Below are positions 62,873-64,000 of a stretch of DNA of 64,000 nucleotides, piece by piece. Location of the stretch: the NCBI GenBank assembly GCA_030407315.1, contig JALQPE010002111.1, positions 45,119-109,118 on the forward strand. The letters run 5' to 3'. Every line of letters begins with the position of its first letter. Position 1 is the stretch's first letter. Under the pieces are notes generated by a model. It did no database searches, had not been told where the DNA came from, and saw only the letters and a program-made list of their open reading frames with translations. Position numbers and translations under genes: made by a program. The stretch comes from Asparagopsis taxiformis. Lineage: Eukaryota > Rhodophyta > Florideophyceae > Bonnemaisoniales > Bonnemaisoniaceae.

Positions 62873-64000
62873 ATGCCTCCGCGTACTATCCCTCTGTCGA
62901 CCACCAGTGCAGCTCGAGAGCTCACCATCCCTGCCATGTCCCGCACTGGCACCTCGCTTTCGAACTACCGTTTCAGGGAAACGAACACTTCCGATCGCTG
63001 ACATTCATGTCACGGAAGAAACATCCCGCGAGGTTGATGTCTCTCATGTTGAAGTGCTGTTCCAGAAGATGGTTCTCGAAGGCTTTCAGACCTTCTTCTG
63101 TGGGCTCCATGACTGTGGTAAATCTACCATTTGGGCCCGATGGAACACGCTATACATAGCGGACGGTCTTCATCGTCGTCGTGGAGCTCTGGTGCGGGCG
63201 AAGGAGGAACAGGTTGAGCGTTTAGCTTCCGTTGTGGACAACGTTCCTGTCCAGGAAGCCTTGAGGCCGGATGGTGCGCCCAATGACTATGGAGGATGTC
63301 CTTTACCTCAGTCAGCGGTTGAATGAGCTTGTTCACACTGTTTTGCCAACCACCATCCGGGATCGTATACATGCTATCATTAGCATATACAATTGCAACC
63401 TCAAGTACGCTCAACCTGGGGATAGGAATCTGGCCAACATGACGGCTTCGCAGCTGTCTAATTGGTTCTTCCAACGTCATTTTTCTGGCATCTCCGGAAG
63501 AGTACCGTGACGTCCATCGTCAATGTGGCTATGAATATGCGACGTTCGCCTCGCACGTACGCAGCCTACAAGATGGCTTCCGGGAGGAAGGAGAAACGAG
63601 GTCGGCATCAGCCTTCTGGTCCTAAAAGACACAGCATTCACGAAGGCTGAAGACCGTGCTAGTGAATTGATGGTCAAATGCCTTCACTACCGGCTCCTGC
63701 TGCTGATGCATTCGTTTGGACGTATCCCAGGTCTCCAGCTCCGTACATATCTCAATTACGTTAGAGATTTCTACGAGGTCATCCGTGAACTGCACCCATG
63801 GTTGACCTCAGTACGGAGCAATTGGCAGACCTGGAAGACTTGAACCGGATGGAAAGGAAAATGATCCCGACCTGGAAATCCGTGTTCAAGCGTATGGTCA
63901 GTACGAGGAGGAGCCGGTCCGAAGAGAACGGAGAACCCAAGATCTTCGTATCGAAGATTTCCGTCGGTCATCCAAGCATCGTTTCAATGTTGCACCGAAG
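62873..64000 (+). pseudogene. Second ParB-like gene, frame-interrupted, runs off the window
   Basis: Begins at ATG 62873 (MPPRTIPLSTTSAAREL). A ParB-type domain follows in the next frame (from ~62975): LPIADIHVTEETSREVD, VEVLFQKMVLEGFQ and LYIADGLHRRRGAL (DGxHR). Helical linker segments continue in changing frames: MEDVLYLSQRLNELV (from ~63287), EYRDVHRQCGYEYATF (from ~63500), KAEDRASELMVKCLHYRLLL (from ~63643) and STEQLADLEDLNRMERKM (from ~63810) to the edge. At least five single-base frame changes are required, so it is decayed or poorly assembled here. The ParB-plus-helical-linker layout parallels 40910-39416, so a methyltransferase may follow beyond 64000. Confidence 0.6.

Noticed and set aside
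62420..63001. Ser/Leu/Pro-rich ORF before the second ParB-like gene
   Set aside because: Most of it translates a pyrimidine-rich tract including (TC)n. Only the part from the ATG at 62873 is taken as coding.
37969..64000. Integrated giant-virus segment
   Set aside because: No capsid, packaging ATPase, viral polymerase or other hallmark gene was seen; methyltransferases and SET alone are not diagnostic.

Overview
The window comes from a eukaryotic nuclear genome, most likely a photosynthetic protist and probably a red alga (inference). Supporting signs are: nearly all cellular genes read as single uninterrupted ORFs; the fructose-1,6-bisphosphatase has an Ala/Ser/Arg-rich, plastid-targeting-like leader and a Cys-bearing loop; there is a gamma-carbonic-anhydrase-like mitochondrial protein, a family absent from animals and fungi; and there is a plastid-type DnaJ zinc-finger protein. 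I could not run a database search, so the lineage call is tentative.

Region 1 (1-18.8 kb) is compact and gene-dense, with no broken genes: a secreted coiled-coil protein, a PAK-like kinase, FBPase, an amino-acid permease, a trehalose-phosphate synthase with a degenerate phosphatase domain, Sam50, a gamma-CA-like protein, ribosomal protein eL36, importin beta, a VHS-GAT (TOM1-like) sorting protein and a secreted CAP protein. Two divergent promoters carry pentamer microsatellites.

Region 2 (18.8-34 kb) has no gene I can defend. It holds a 3-kb element with ~750-bp inverted ends (24.2-27.2 kb), a ~385-bp repeat pair, a ~110-bp tandem repeat (31.7-32.1 kb), arrays of short inverted motifs and a TATA-type promoter at 33.4 kb.

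Region 3 (34.4-37.6 kb) is a small island of cellular-type genes: a TEX264-like membrane protein, a 2-oxoglutarate oxygenase whose HxD motif reads HxG, a BSD2/PSA2-like DnaJ zinc-finger gene with an intron and a TGA at a Cys codon, and a multi-spanning membrane protein. Part of this island is repeated in inverted orientation at 50.9-51.6 kb with very few differences.

Region 4 (37.9-64 kb) is accessory DNA and the most unusual part. It encodes two beta-class DNA methyltransferases (DPPY before the FAGT/YAGT motif). One follows a ParB-like domain and ends in a PHD-like finger. The other is followed by a SET domain. A second ParB-like gene runs off the right edge. The same region has two diverged copies of an unrecognised ~550-aa nuclear-looking protein (P560), a ~620-aa unknown (P620) whose stop codon overlaps the methyltransferase start as ATGA, a Tudor-like protein and a broken transposase-like (DUF7869-type) gene. 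Five ~120-bp near-perfect palindromes of one family and a cluster of unrelated perfect palindromes lie between these genes. I infer one or more large, decaying mobile elements carrying DNA-methylating and chromatin-reading or chromatin-writing functions. Many of these genes are split by single-base frame changes, often at homopolymers, so decay and consensus errors both have to be considered.
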